Below, piece after piece: positions 26,104 to 34,941 of a stretch of 64,000 bases of DNA (its first letter is position 1; each line of letters opens with the position of its first letter). A program made the position numbers and the translations under genes. The stretch covers positions 1,917,138-1,981,137 of the forward strand of contig CP051238.1 in NCBI GenBank assembly GCA_017794925.1, in the 5' to 3' direction. The notes under the pieces were generated by a model. That model made no database searches. It saw nothing but the letters and a program-made list of their open reading frames with translations, and was not told the DNA's origin. Source of the DNA: Aestuariibacter sp. (GTDB taxonomy: Bacteria > Pseudomonadota > Gammaproteobacteria > Enterobacterales > Alteromonadaceae).

Positions 26104-28095
26104 ATGCCTTCTCGTCGAGAACTCGCCAATGCCGTTCGGGCATTAAGTATGGACGCCGTTCAGCAAGCTAAATCTGGTCACCCTGGTGCGCCTATGGGCA
26201 TGGCAGATATTGCCCAGGTGCTGTGGTGCGATCACCTACAACACAACCCGTCTAATCCGGATTGGGCAAACCGCGACCGCTTCGTGCTGTCAAATGGTCA
26301 CGGCTCCATGTTGCTGTATTCGCTGTTGCACCTGACGGGTTACGACTTACCAGTGAGCGAATTAAAACAATTCCGCCAATTGCATTCTAAAACGCCGGGC
26401 CACCCTGAATATGGTTATGCTCCGGGCGTAGAAACGACTACCGGTCCATTGGGACAAGGTATCACCAATGCGGTAGGTATGGCGCTGGCAGAAAAAGTGC
26501 TGGCTGCGCAATTTAACCGTGACGCGTTCCCGGTTGTTGACCATTACACCTATGCCTTTATGGGCGACGGCTGTTTAATGGAAGGTATTTCTCACGAAGC
26601 GTGCTCTCTGGCCGGTACTCTGGGCCTGAACAAACTGATCGCATTCTGGGATGACAACGGCATCTCAATCGACGGTGAAGTAGAAGGCTGGTTTACCGAC
26701 AATACCCCTGCGCGCTTTGAAGCGTATGGCTGGCACGTGATCACAGGTGTAGACGGTCATGACGCTGAAGCAATCAATGCAGCGATTGAAGCGGCAAAAG
26801 CTGAAAGCGACAAACCTACCCTGATTTGCTGTAAAACCGTTATCGGTTTTGGTTCACCGAACAAGCAAGGTAAAGAAGATTGCCACGGTGCGCCGTTAGG
26901 TGATGACGAAATTGCCCTGACCCGCGAAGCGCTGGGTTGGTCTCACGCGCCGTTTGAAGTGCCTGCCGACATTTATGCTGGTTGGGATGGCAAAACAAAA
27001 GGCGGTGAAGCTGAGCAAGCGTGGGACGCATTGTTCAACGATTACGCTGCTGCGCACCCTGAATTGGCTGCAGAGCTGAAGCGTCGTTTAGCCGGTGAGC
27101 TGCCTGCTGACTTCGAAGCGAAAGCCGACGAGTATATTGCGTCGTTACAAGCTGATGCACAAAACATTGCCAGCCGTAAGGCGTCGCAAAATGCGCTGAA
27201 TGCGTTTGGTCCATTGTTACCAGAAATTCTGGGCGGTTCAGCTGACCTGGCGGGCTCAAACCTGACAATCTGGTCGGGCAGCAAAGGCGTAGAAAAAGAC
27301 GATGCCAGCGGGAATTACGTATACTACGGTGTGCGTGAATTCGGTATGTCAGCCATCATGAACGGTATCGCTCTGCACGGTGGTTTCAAAGCCTACGGTG
27401 CCACTTTCCTGATGTTCATGGAATATGCGCGTAACGCTGTTCGCATGGCTGCTTTAATGAAACAACCGGTTATCTTTGTATATACCCACGACTCAATCGG
27501 TCTGGGTGAAGACGGTCCTACGCACCAACCGGTAGAGCAGGTAGTGGCGATGCGTGCTACGCCAAACCTGGACAACTGGCGTCCATGTGATCAGGTCGAA
27601 TCTGCCGTAGCCTGGAAACAAGCTATTCTGCGCAATGACGGTCCGACATCATTGATCTTCAGTCGTCAGGGGCTGGCTCAACAAGCGCGTGATGCACAAC
27701 AAGTTGCAGACATTGCCCGTGGTGGTTATGTGCTGGTGGATTGTGACGGTACGCCTGAGTTAATTCTCATTGCCACTGGCTCAGAAGTACAGCTTGCAGT
27801 AGATGCAGCCAAGCAACTGAGCGAGCAAGGTAAAGCGGTTCGCGTAGTATCTATGCCATCTACCGACGTGTTCGAGCGTCAGGATGCAGACTATCGCGAA
27901 GCGGTACTGCCATCTTCCGTCGTGAAGCGTGTTGCAGTTGAAGCCCTGTCTAAAGAAAGCTGGTATAAATACGTTGGCTTTAACGGTGCAATTGTTGGTA
28001 TGGACACCTTTGGTGAATCTGCACCGGCAGGCGACCTGTTCAAGCACTTCAATATTACTGTTGAGGCAGTGGTAGAGGCGGCGCTGGGGCTATAA
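26104..28095 (+). CDS. tkt: Transketolase
   Basis: This 663-residue, thiamine-diphosphate-dependent enzyme transfers two-carbon units between sugar phosphates in the pentose phosphate pathway. Visible features are [19 protein letters not shown], the ThDP-binding motif opening with [13 protein letters not shown] and DDNGISIDG, the pyrimidine-domain [10 protein letters not shown], and the [20 protein letters not shown] stretch with catalytic histidines. The C-terminal domain has [10 protein letters not shown] and SMPSTDVFE. The length equals E. coli TktA (663). AGGAGA precedes the ATG. It is first in a tkt-epd-pgk-fba run, a gene order common in gammaproteobacteria and tied to sugar-phosphate supply and glycolysis. 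Confidence 0.97.
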   Translation: MPSRRELANAVRALSMDAVQQAKSGHPGAPMGMADIAQVLWCDHLQHNPSNPDWANRDRFVLSNGHGSMLLYSLLHLTGYDLPVSELKQFRQLHSKTPGHPEYGYAPGVETTTGPLGQGITNAVGMALAEKVLAAQFNRDAFPVVDHYTYAFMGDGCLMEGISHEACSLAGTLGLNKLIAFWDDNGISIDGEVEGWFTDNTPARFEAYGWHVITGVDGHDAEAINAAIEAAKAESDKPTLICCKTVIGFGSPNKQGKEDCHGAPLGDDEIALTREALGWSHAPFEVPADIYAGWDGKTKGGEAEQAWDALFNDYAAAHPELAAELKRRLAGELPADFEAKADEYIASLQADAQNIASRKASQNALNAFGPLLPEILGGSADLAGSNLTIWSGSKGVEKDDASGNYVYYGVREFGMSAIMNGIALHGGFKAYGATFLMFMEYARNAVRMAALMKQPVIFVYTHDSIGLGEDGPTHQPVEQVVAMRATPNLDNWRPCDQVESAVAWKQAILRNDGPTSLIFSRQGLAQQARDAQQVADIARGGYVLVDCDGTPELILIATGSEVQLAVDAAKQLSEQGKAVRVVSMPSTDVFERQDADYREAVLPSSVVKRVAVEALSKESWYKYVGFNGAIVGMDTFGESAPAGDLFKHFNITVEAVVEAALGL

Positions 28096-28125
28096 ATGCC
28101 CTGGCCAGCAGGCTAGTAAAAACAT

Positions 28126-29142
28126 ATGGTAAGAATAGCCATTAATGGCTTTGGCCGAATCGGCCGAAATGTACTGCGGGCACTCTATGAGAGTGGCCGC
28201 AATCAATCTATACAAGTGGTTGCTATAAACGAACTGGCCGATCCGGCGGCTATGGCACACTTACTCAAATTCGATACGTCACATGGCCGCTTTGCCTGCC
28301 ATGTGGAACGTGACGGTAACGACCTCATTGTTGCCGGCGACCGCATTCGCTTGTGTCATCAGGCTGATATACACGGTTTACCCTGGGAAGAACTAGGGGT
28401 GGATATTGTGCTTGAATGTACTGGTCAGTATCAGGATCGCGCAAGTGGGTTATTGCATATTCAAAACGGCGCGAAAAAAGTGTTGTTCTCACAGCCCGGT
28501 GCGCCCGACATGGATAACACCATTATTTTTGGCTGCAACGAGGACACTCTGCGCCCGGAACAAACCGTGGTGTCTAACGGCTCTTGTACCACTAACTGCA
28601 TAGTGCCGGTGATTCAGGTACTCGACGAAGCCTTTGGCGTAGAAAGCGGCACCATCACCACTATTCATTCTTCTATGCACGATCAGCAGGTCATCGACGC
28701 ATATCATCCGGATTTGCGCCGTACGCGCGCTGCCAGCCAGTCGATTATTCCAGTCGACACGCGACTGGCCCGGGGTATAGAACGGATTTTGCCGAAGTTT
28801 GCCGGTAAATTTGAAGCGATAGCTGTGCGCGTACCTACCATCAATGTTACCGCTATGGACCTGAGCGTAACACTGGCCGCTCAGGTCACTATTAATGAGG
28901 TCAACAATGCCCTGCGCAATGCACGAAGTGGCAAGTTGGCCGGCATTCTGGATTACACCGAGGAACCCTTAGTGTCGGTGGATTTCAATCACGATCCCCA
29001 TTCGTGTATTGTAGATGGAACGCAGACCCGCGTGAGTCACAAACAGTTGGTGAAAACCCTGGTGTGGTGTGACAACGAATGGGGTTTTGCAAACCGTATG
29101 TTAGATACGGCACTGGCGATGTATCAGGTGGGCAGTCACTAA
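28126..29142 (+). CDS. epd: Erythrose-4-phosphate dehydrogenase
   Basis: This 338-residue member of the GAPDH family starts with the NAD-binding [18 protein letters not shown]. The catalytic cysteine is C154 in [15 protein letters not shown] after the second strand, rather than the IND of glycolytic GAPDH, and the overall wording match the Epd subgroup. It oxidises erythrose 4-phosphate to 4-phosphoerythronate, the first step toward pyridoxal phosphate. It lies between transketolase, which produces erythrose 4-phosphate, and pgk, as in E. coli and relatives. The 30-base gap after tkt and weak ribosome site suggest translation dependent on the upstream gene. Confidence 0.93.
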   Translation: MVRIAINGFGRIGRNVLRALYESGRNQSIQVVAINELADPAAMAHLLKFDTSHGRFACHVERDGNDLIVAGDRIRLCHQADIHGLPWEELGVDIVLECTGQYQDRASGLLHIQNGAKKVLFSQPGAPDMDNTIIFGCNEDTLRPEQTVVSNGSCTTNCIVPVIQVLDEAFGVESGTITTIHSSMHDQQVIDAYHPDLRRTRAASQSIIPVDTRLARGIERILPKFAGKFEAIAVRVPTINVTAMDLSVTLAAQVTINEVNNALRNARSGKLAGILDYTEEPLVSVDFNHDPHSCIVDGTQTRVSHKQLVKTLVWCDNEWGFANRMLDTALAMYQVGSH

Positions 29143-29186
29143 TTAACGTATTTTAGGTTTTAGTTAAATTTCAATAAGGAAGAGCA

Positions 29187-30362
29187 ATGTCAATCCCAAG
29201 CATGTCAGATATTGATTTGTCAGGTAAGCGCGTATTGATCCGTCAGGATCTGAACGTTCCGGTAAAAGACGGCAAAGTCACCTCAGATGCACGTATCAAA
29301 GCGTCACTGCCTACCATTAAGGCCGCGCTTGAAGCCGGCGCTGCAGTGATGGTGATGTCACACCTGGGTCGCCCTACAGAAGGTGAGCCTGCTGCAGAAT
29401 TTTCACTGCAGCCTGTTGTGGATTACCTGAATGACGTACTGGATACCGACGTAAAACTGGTTGCTGACTACCTGGATGGTGTTGATGTAGCGCCTGGCGA
29501 GTGCGTGATTTTAGAGAATGTGCGCTTTAACAAAGGCGAAAAGAAAGACGACGAAACCTTGTCTAAGCAATACGCCGCGCTGTGCGATGTGTTCGTAATG
29601 GACGCTTTTGGTACGGCTCACCGTGCCCAGGCATCGACTCATGGTGTTGCCAAATTTGCACCACAAGCGGTAGCGGGTCCATTGCTGGCCGGTGAACTGG
29701 CTGCATTGGCGAAGGCGCTGGATAACCCGGCTCGCCCGATGGTCGCCATTGTGGGTGGTTCAAAAGTTTCGACCAAGCTGACTGTGCTAAAATCATTAGC
29801 AGAGAAAGTAGACCAACTGATTGTGGGTGGTGGTATTGCTAATACCTTTATTGCGGCACAGGGCCACAATGTCGGTAAGTCACTGGTTGAAATGGATTTG
29901 GTTGACGAAGCCAAGCGATTGATCGCTCAGGCTCAGGCAAATGGCGGTGATATTCCGGTACCTACCGACGTGGTAACCGGTAAAGCCTTTGCTGAAGATA
30001 CGCCTGCAGAGCTGAAAAACGTTGCGGATGTTACCGATGACGATATGATTTTTGATATCGGCCCGGATAGCTCAGCTGCGCTTGAAGACATTTTGAAGAA
30101 CGCGGGCACCATTGTTTGGAATGGCCCGGTTGGTGTTTTTGAGTTCGATCAGTTCGCAGCTGGAACAAAAGCGCTTTCTGAAGCAATTGCAGCAAGCAAT
30201 GCATTTTCAATTGCCGGTGGTGGTGATACGCTAGCAGCAGTAGATAAATACAACATTGCAGATAAAGTGTCGTACATCTCAACCGGTGGTGGCGCTTTCT
30301 TAGAATTTTTAGAAGGGAAAACCCTGCCTGCCGTTGCGGTACTCGAAGAAAAAAATAAATAA
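29187..30362 (+). CDS. pgk: Phosphoglycerate kinase
   Basis: This 391-residue glycolytic enzyme converts 1,3-bisphosphoglycerate and ADP to 3-phosphoglycerate and ATP. Conserved features are [19 protein letters not shown] near the N-terminus, [13 protein letters not shown] (substrate arginine), [38 protein letters not shown] and the nucleotide-binding WNGPVGVFE and [10 protein letters not shown]. The length is typical. AAGGAAG upstream of the ATG gives a strong ribosome site. It is third in the tkt-epd-pgk-fba run. The 130-base gap to fba leaves room for a separate promoter there. Confidence 0.97.
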   Translation: MSIPSMSDIDLSGKRVLIRQDLNVPVKDGKVTSDARIKASLPTIKAALEAGAAVMVMSHLGRPTEGEPAAEFSLQPVVDYLNDVLDTDVKLVADYLDGVDVAPGECVILENVRFNKGEKKDDETLSKQYAALCDVFVMDAFGTAHRAQASTHGVAKFAPQAVAGPLLAGELAALAKALDNPARPMVAIVGGSKVSTKLTVLKSLAEKVDQLIVGGGIANTFIAAQGHNVGKSLVEMDLVDEAKRLIAQAQANGGDIPVPTDVVTGKAFAEDTPAELKNVADVTDDDMIFDIGPDSSAALEDILKNAGTIVWNGPVGVFEFDQFAAGTKALSEAIAASNAFSIAGGGDTLAAVDKYNIADKVSYISTGGGAFLEFLEGKTLPAVAVLEEKNK

Positions 30363-30515
30363 CAACGACGCAACGCAGCAGATCTTCCCCGCCGGGTACC
30401 TGTGACTCATAAACACAGGGCCTGGCAGCCTGCTAACGGATAAGCAGGTCAAACGATTTTTCGTAACCCTACAGCCGTATAAACGCGGTACATGAAAAAG
30501 AAAGGAGTGTTGCAC

Positions 30516-31412
30516 ATGGCATCACAGGCACAGCAAGCTATGCTTGATAAAATCCTCACTCAGGGAGGCTTTATTGCCGCACTTGATCAGAGCGGTGGAA
30601 GTACCCCAAAAGCCCTAAAACTATACGGAATCGACGAGTCAGCGTACGCTAACGACGACGAGATGTTCGACATGGTTCATTCCATGCGTACCCGTATCAT
30701 TACCTGTAATGCCTTTTCCGGCGAGCGCGTACTGGGCGCTATCTTGTTTGAAAATACCCTGGACCGCGACATTGAAGGTCTGTCTTCTGCTAACTTCCTG
30801 TGGCAAAAGAAACGCGTTGTTCCGTTTCTGAAAGTCGACAAAGGATTAGAAGCCGAAGCCAATGGTGTTCAGTTAATGAAACCCATTCCAGGTCTTGACG
30901 AACTGTTAGCAAAAGCCAACGCACAGGACGTATTTGGGACTAAAATGCGTTCAGTAGTTAAACTGGCTAATCACGAAGGTATTAAAGCCATTGTTGAGCA
31001 ACAGTTTGAAGTGGGTAAGCAAATTCTGGCCGCAGGCCTGGTACCTATCATTGAACCTGAAGTAGACATCAACAGCCCGGAAAAAGCCGAAGCAGAAGCG
31101 CTGCTGAAGCTTGAAATTCTGGCGCAGTTGAACATGCTGGGCGATGAGAAAGTCATGCTTAAAGTGACTATTCCTGAACAAGCAGATTTCTACAAAGAGT
31201 TGGTAGATCACCCTAAAGTGCTGAAAGTGGTAGCACTGTCTGGTGGTTATAGCCGCGACGACGCCAATGCCAAGCTGGCAGAAAACCACGGTATGATCGC
31301 GAGCTTCTCGCGTGCACTGACTGAAGGTGTATCTGCACAGCAAAGCGACGAAGAGTTCGAAGCCACCCTCGATGCGGCTATCGAAGGTATCTATCAGGCA
31401 TCATTGACCTAA
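30516..31412 (+). CDS. Class I fructose-bisphosphate aldolase
   Basis: This 298-residue aldolase is of the Schiff-base (class I) type: [22 protein letters not shown] at the N-terminus, [29 protein letters not shown], and [11 protein letters not shown], whose lysine is the probable Schiff-base residue. No zinc-binding class II motifs are present. I start at ATG 30516, which has AAAGGAG eight bases upstream. An upstream in-frame ATG (30492) would place that ribosome site inside the coding region. It splits fructose 1,6-bisphosphate, completing the cluster's glycolytic set. In many enterics this position holds a class II enzyme, so this is a non-homologous replacement in the same neighbourhood. 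Confidence 0.93.
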   Translation: MASQAQQAMLDKILTQGGFIAALDQSGGSTPKALKLYGIDESAYANDDEMFDMVHSMRTRIITCNAFSGERVLGAILFENTLDRDIEGLSSANFLWQKKRVVPFLKVDKGLEAEANGVQLMKPIPGLDELLAKANAQDVFGTKMRSVVKLANHEGIKAIVEQQFEVGKQILAAGLVPIIEPEVDINSPEKAEAEALLKLEILAQLNMLGDEKVMLKVTIPEQADFYKELVDHPKVLKVVALSGGYSRDDANAKLAENHGMIASFSRALTEGVSAQQSDEEFEATLDAAIEGIYQASLT

Positions 31413-31423
31413 TGTTGCCATTG

Positions 31424-31450
31424 CGTGACGCCGATTAACGCGGCGTCACG
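31424..31450. terminator. Hairpin after the aldolase gene
   Basis: A 10-bp stem CGTGACGCCG / CGGCGTCACG with a 7-base loop lies 12 bases after the aldolase stop. No T-tract follows, so it may protect the mRNA end or act as a weak terminator rather than a standard one. Confidence 0.5.
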
Positions 31451-31557
31451 ATATCGCTACAAGCCCCACAAAATATCCTGCTGGTTATTCGTACCATTAT
31501 CACGTATATTTCGTAACCGACTTTAACAATATAATAACAATGAAGTAGGTTATCGCT

Positions 31558-32712
31558 GTGATGGATTATGATTATGTGGTAGCGCAGACCCTGTTGCTTG
31601 GGGTTGTTGCCTTAATAGGCATTGTCTTCACATTTGCCCTCCCTGTCCCAAATCACAAAAGCAAAGCGACCTCTGGACGCTATGCGCGTTTGTTCCTTGC
31701 TTCGTGCTGGCTTGTTGAAGTCTGTCAGACTGTGCGCTTTTCCGGTTATGAACAAGCCGGGCGAATGGGGTTTTATATTGCTTCAATGATCGCAGCTTAC
31801 ATGCTGTTGATGACCATTGTTAAGCGCTACGGTCACTCTCTTACCCGACAGCAAATTTTACTGGTTTGTGCGCATATTGTTGCTGTTGCACTTTGCTCAG
31901 TCTTACTTGAGTTTGCCTGGTTTACTCAGTGGATGGCGAATACCCTTATTTTACTGAGTGTTGCTTTCCCAGTCTGGCTGGCTATTCGCAGAGTCAAATA
32001 TTATTTAGCGTCCAAAAGCCTGGGTGATAAAGTTCTTTATGCCGTTTTATCTGCGGTGTTCTACACATTGTTGGCTATTTTACCCCTGTACCTGATTTTC
32101 TTTGATGCAAGCATTGCGCATCACCACAGCCTGACATTTGCTATTCTGATGGTCTTTATGTTGGTATTTATGCTGTCGTTTGCGGTGAGCGTATTACATT
32201 CACTGGTCAATCGTCTGCATACTCAGGTACATACCGATCCATTAACTGGCGCAAAGAACCGCCACTTTTTCTACGAAATAGCGCCAAAACTCAGCGCTCA
32301 CGCGTTAAGAAATAACGACATATTGTCGGTCGTTGCCTGCGATATCGATCATTTTAAAGCCATTAATGACAAGCATGGTCATGTTGTGGGTGATATAGCA
32401 TTAAAGCGTTTTTGTAAGATTATTCAGGACGAACTGCGTGCAGAAGATACCCTGATCCGCATGGGCGGTGAGGAGTTCCTGGTGTTATCTCCGCATTGTG
32501 ACCGCAATCAGGCTACTGAACTGGCCGAGCGTCTTCGCACAGTGATCAGTGAAACCGAAATCGAAGCAAAAGGGGTCAAACTGATGTTGACCGCCTCGTT
32601 CGGGGTCATCGAAATGACCCACACCAGTGAATTCTTCAGCAGCGTTAAAGAAGCAGACCAAGCGCTGTACGACGCTAAAGCGTCAGGTCGCAACCAGGTT
32701 ATTACGGTTTAG
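31558..32712 (+). CDS. Membrane-anchored GGDEF diguanylate cyclase
   Basis: This protein of about 384 residues has an N-terminal half (~1-220) with six to seven hydrophobic segments and a C-terminal GGDEF domain (TDPLTGAKNRHFFYE onward). The active-site motif reads GGEEF at 303-307, and an inhibitory RxxD site (RAED, 294-297) stands five residues before it, so the enzyme is probably active and product-inhibited. It makes c-di-GMP from two GTP. The membrane part is not assigned to a named sensor family. A GTG and an ATG are adjacent at 31558/31561. It is monocistronic and its 3' end abuts the repeat block. Confidence 0.88.
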   Translation: MMDYDYVVAQTLLLGVVALIGIVFTFALPVPNHKSKATSGRYARLFLASCWLVEVCQTVRFSGYEQAGRMGFYIASMIAAYMLLMTIVKRYGHSLTRQQILLVCAHIVAVALCSVLLEFAWFTQWMANTLILLSVAFPVWLAIRRVKYYLASKSLGDKVLYAVLSAVFYTLLAILPLYLIFFDASIAHHHSLTFAILMVFMLVFMLSFAVSVLHSLVNRLHTQVHTDPLTGAKNRHFFYEIAPKLSAHALRNNDILSVVACDIDHFKAINDKHGHVVGDIALKRFCKIIQDELRAEDTLIRMGGEEFLVLSPHCDRNQATELAERLRTVISETEIEAKGVKLMLTASFGVIEMTHTSEFFSSVKEADQALYDAKASGRNQVITV

Positions 32713-32714
32713 GA

Positions 32715-33410
32715 TACGTCCATCCGTTGTCCCGAAATCGTCCAGCGATACTCTCATCCGTCGTCCCGGAAACGCCCCAGCGATGTTCCCACCCGTCGTC
32801 CCGAAATCGTCCAGCGATATTCCCATCCGTCGTCCTGAAATCGCCTCAGCGATATTCGGGATCTTAGAAACATCCAGCGGGGGTTGTTTTTAGATCGCGG
32901 CCTTTTTGAATAGGTCCCGGGGCAAGCCGAGGTCCCGGGGCAAGCCGAGGTCCCGGGGCAAGCCCGGGATGACGGGGAGTGGGTCGTTCCAGCATCGCGG
33001 TAGGATACGTCCATCCGTTGTTCCAGAAAGTGCGAAACACTTATCCCCATCCGTCGTCCTGAAATCGCCTCAGCGATATTCGGGATCTTAGAAACATCCA
33101 GCGGGGGTTGTTTTTAGATCGCGGCCTTTTTGAATAGGTCCCGGGGCAAGCCGAGGTCCCGGGGCAAGCCCGGGATGACGTCTCTTTAGGTCCCGGGGCA
33201 AGCCCGGGATGACGGGGAAAGGATGTATCCACACAGTCGTTGTCTCGAAACCGCCCAGCGATATTTCTATCCGTCGTCCCAAAATCGCCCAGCGATATTT
33301 CTATCCGTCTTCCCAAAATCGCCCAGCGATATTCCCATCCGTCGTCCCAAAATCGCGCAGCGATATTCCCATCCGTCGTCCCAAAATCGCGCAGCGATAT
33401 TTGGGATCTT
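32715..33410. repeat. Mosaic intergenic repeat block 1
   Basis: The whole interval between convergent dgc and ppx is built of repeats. (a) Short tandem units of ~34 bases whose core is CCGTCGTCCCRAAATCG.CCAGCG: about four copies at 32723-32860 and four at 33267-33402. (b) Palindromes of the form GGTCCCGGGGCAAGCC-CGGGATGAC, several copies at 32913-32973 and 33137-33213. (c) A linker containing AGATCGCGGCCTTTTTGAA. (d) An exact 125-base direct repeat (32822-32946 and 33046-33170). The last unit supplies the ppx stop codon region. Open frames through this block are products of the repeat and not genes. The same elements recur at 45084-45296 and 48530-48872 in opposite orientation. Confidence 0.92.
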
Positions 33411-34941
33411 AAGAAACGTCCAGCTCAATGCCTACCGCTGACTGATAGCCTTTTTCACGTTCAAGATCAGCGGTCATAATGGGCTTGGAAGGTAACCATT
33501 CGTCGGGAAACCGAATAGTCAGCTTGTTTTTGTCGGTTTCAACGTCAAACTCGGGTAAAAAATCTTCCTGACGTTTAATATTCAACAGCACGCCCAATCT
33601 AAGTAACACAATTAAACGATACACGTCTTCTTTGTCGTATAGCGTGAATGAAGGAATATCGGCTACACGGATTTTCTTGCGATGAAAGCGCACCAGCGTT
33701 GCGAGTAGCTCTTGTTGGGCCTGATTAAATCCAGGCATATCCACGTTTTGCAGTATGTAGGCAGAATGTCGTTGTACACCGCGGGTGTTGATCTGGATGC
33801 CGACTTCGTGCAACAACGCCGCCCAACCGAGTATGGAGCGGTAATCAGGATGGCGTAGCTTCCATACTTTCTGGCAATTCGAGAACAGTGTCTGTGTTGT
33901 GTTCAGGACTAAATTAGCCTGCTCGATATCAACATCGTAACGCGTGGCCAGACTGGCAGCGGTGCGGCTGCGAATATCGCTGTTGTGCAGCTCGTCTTCC
34001 ATTTGGTATAGCACGCCTTCGCGCAGCGCCGCCGGGGAATATTCTAATGACTCTATTTTAAGGGCTTTAAACAGCCCGATAAGCACACATAACCCCGCAG
34101 GGATCACCGGACGTCTGTCTTCGGTCATCTCCGGGTAATTCAGTTTATCGATATGGCCGGCTTCAATGAATTGCTTCATTAAAGCCTTTAATGCCTTTAG
34201 CGTGACCGGGACATCATGCTCGCCTTCTTTTTGCGTTTGCTGAACCAGATTGTAAATAGCTTTTATGGTACCGGACGTCCCAATACAGCGCTGCCAGCCC
34301 AAGCGACGGTAACGCTCCTCAATGGGTTCCATTTCCTGCTCTGCGGCGGTAATGGCTTTATCAAAAGCTTTTGCTTTAAGCTCGCCGTTGGCAAAAAATC
34401 GTTGGGTATAGCTGACACAACCCATCTGTAAGCTGCGCAACAACAAGGGAGACAGGCCTTCACCAATAATGAATTCGGTGGAGCCACCGCCGATGTCTAC
34501 TACCAGGCGTTTACCCGTGTCGTGGTTGGTATGGGCAACACCGGAATAAATAAGTCGTGCTTCTTCGGTACCTGAAATTACTTCAATGGGGTAGGGTAGT
34601 ACCTGCAGGGCTTCTTCGATAAATTCCTTGGCATTGACGGCGCGGCGCAGGGTATGTGTTGCCACTATTCTGACCGAGTCGGGCTCGAAGCCTTTAAGAG
34701 AATCCGCGATAATTTTTAAGGTATCGAGTCCGCGCTGCTTGGGTTCGCCTTGCAGCACGTTGTCTTCGTTTAACCCTTCGGCCAGTCTGACTTTCTGCTT
34801 CACCCTGTGGAGGATTTGCACAGAGCCCGCCACAATGCGGGCAACGACCAGGTGAAAACTATTTGAACCGATATCAAGGGCGGCTACCTTACTGGACTCA
34901 CGGCTTTCTACACTGGCAAATGACGAAGGGTCTGGACTCAT
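33409..34941 (-). CDS. ppx: Exopolyphosphatase (Ppx/GppA family)
   Basis: This 510-residue protein hydrolyses terminal phosphates of long-chain polyphosphate. ASKHA-fold phosphate-binding loops are visible: ALDIGSNSFHLVVARI near the start and VVDIGGGSTEFIIGEG around residue 150, with EEARLIYSGVA between them. The C-terminal ~200 residues have the HD-like helical domain of Ppx (LGWAALLHEVGIQINTRG). The length matches E. coli Ppx (513). Its ATG overlaps the ppk stop as ATGA, so the polyphosphate-making and -degrading enzymes are translationally coupled. Its 3' end touches repeat block 1. Confidence 0.94.
   Translation of the reverse strand: MSPDPSSFASVESRESSKVAALDIGSNSFHLVVARIVAGSVQILHRVKQKVRLAEGLNEDNVLQGEPKQRGLDTLKIIADSLKGFEPDSVRIVATHTLRRAVNAKEFIEEALQVLPYPIEVISGTEEARLIYSGVAHTNHDTGKRLVVDIGGGSTEFIIGEGLSPLLLRSLQMGCVSYTQRFFANGELKAKAFDKAITAAEQEMEPIEERYRRLGWQRCIGTSGTIKAIYNLVQQTQKEGEHDVPVTLKALKALMKQFIEAGHIDKLNYPEMTEDRRPVIPAGLCVLIGLFKALKIESLEYSPAALREGVLYQMEDELHNSDIRSRTAASLATRYDVDIEQANLVLNTTQTLFSNCQKVWKLRHPDYRSILGWAALLHEVGIQINTRGVQRHSAYILQNVDMPGFNQAQQELLATLVRFHRKKIRVADIPSFTLYDKEDVYRLIVLLRLGVLLNIKRQEDFLPEFDVETDKNKLTIRFPDEWLPSKPIMTADLEREKGYQSAVGIELDVS

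Noticed and set aside
33267..33402. CRISPR-like look of regular 34-base units
   Set aside because: The units are contiguous with no unique spacers, and no cas gene is nearby, so this is a tandem repeat and not a CRISPR array.
32627..33479. Several open frames (both strands) through repeat block 1
   Set aside because: They translate the repeated hairpin units, giving periodic low-information peptides, and have no ribosome sites.
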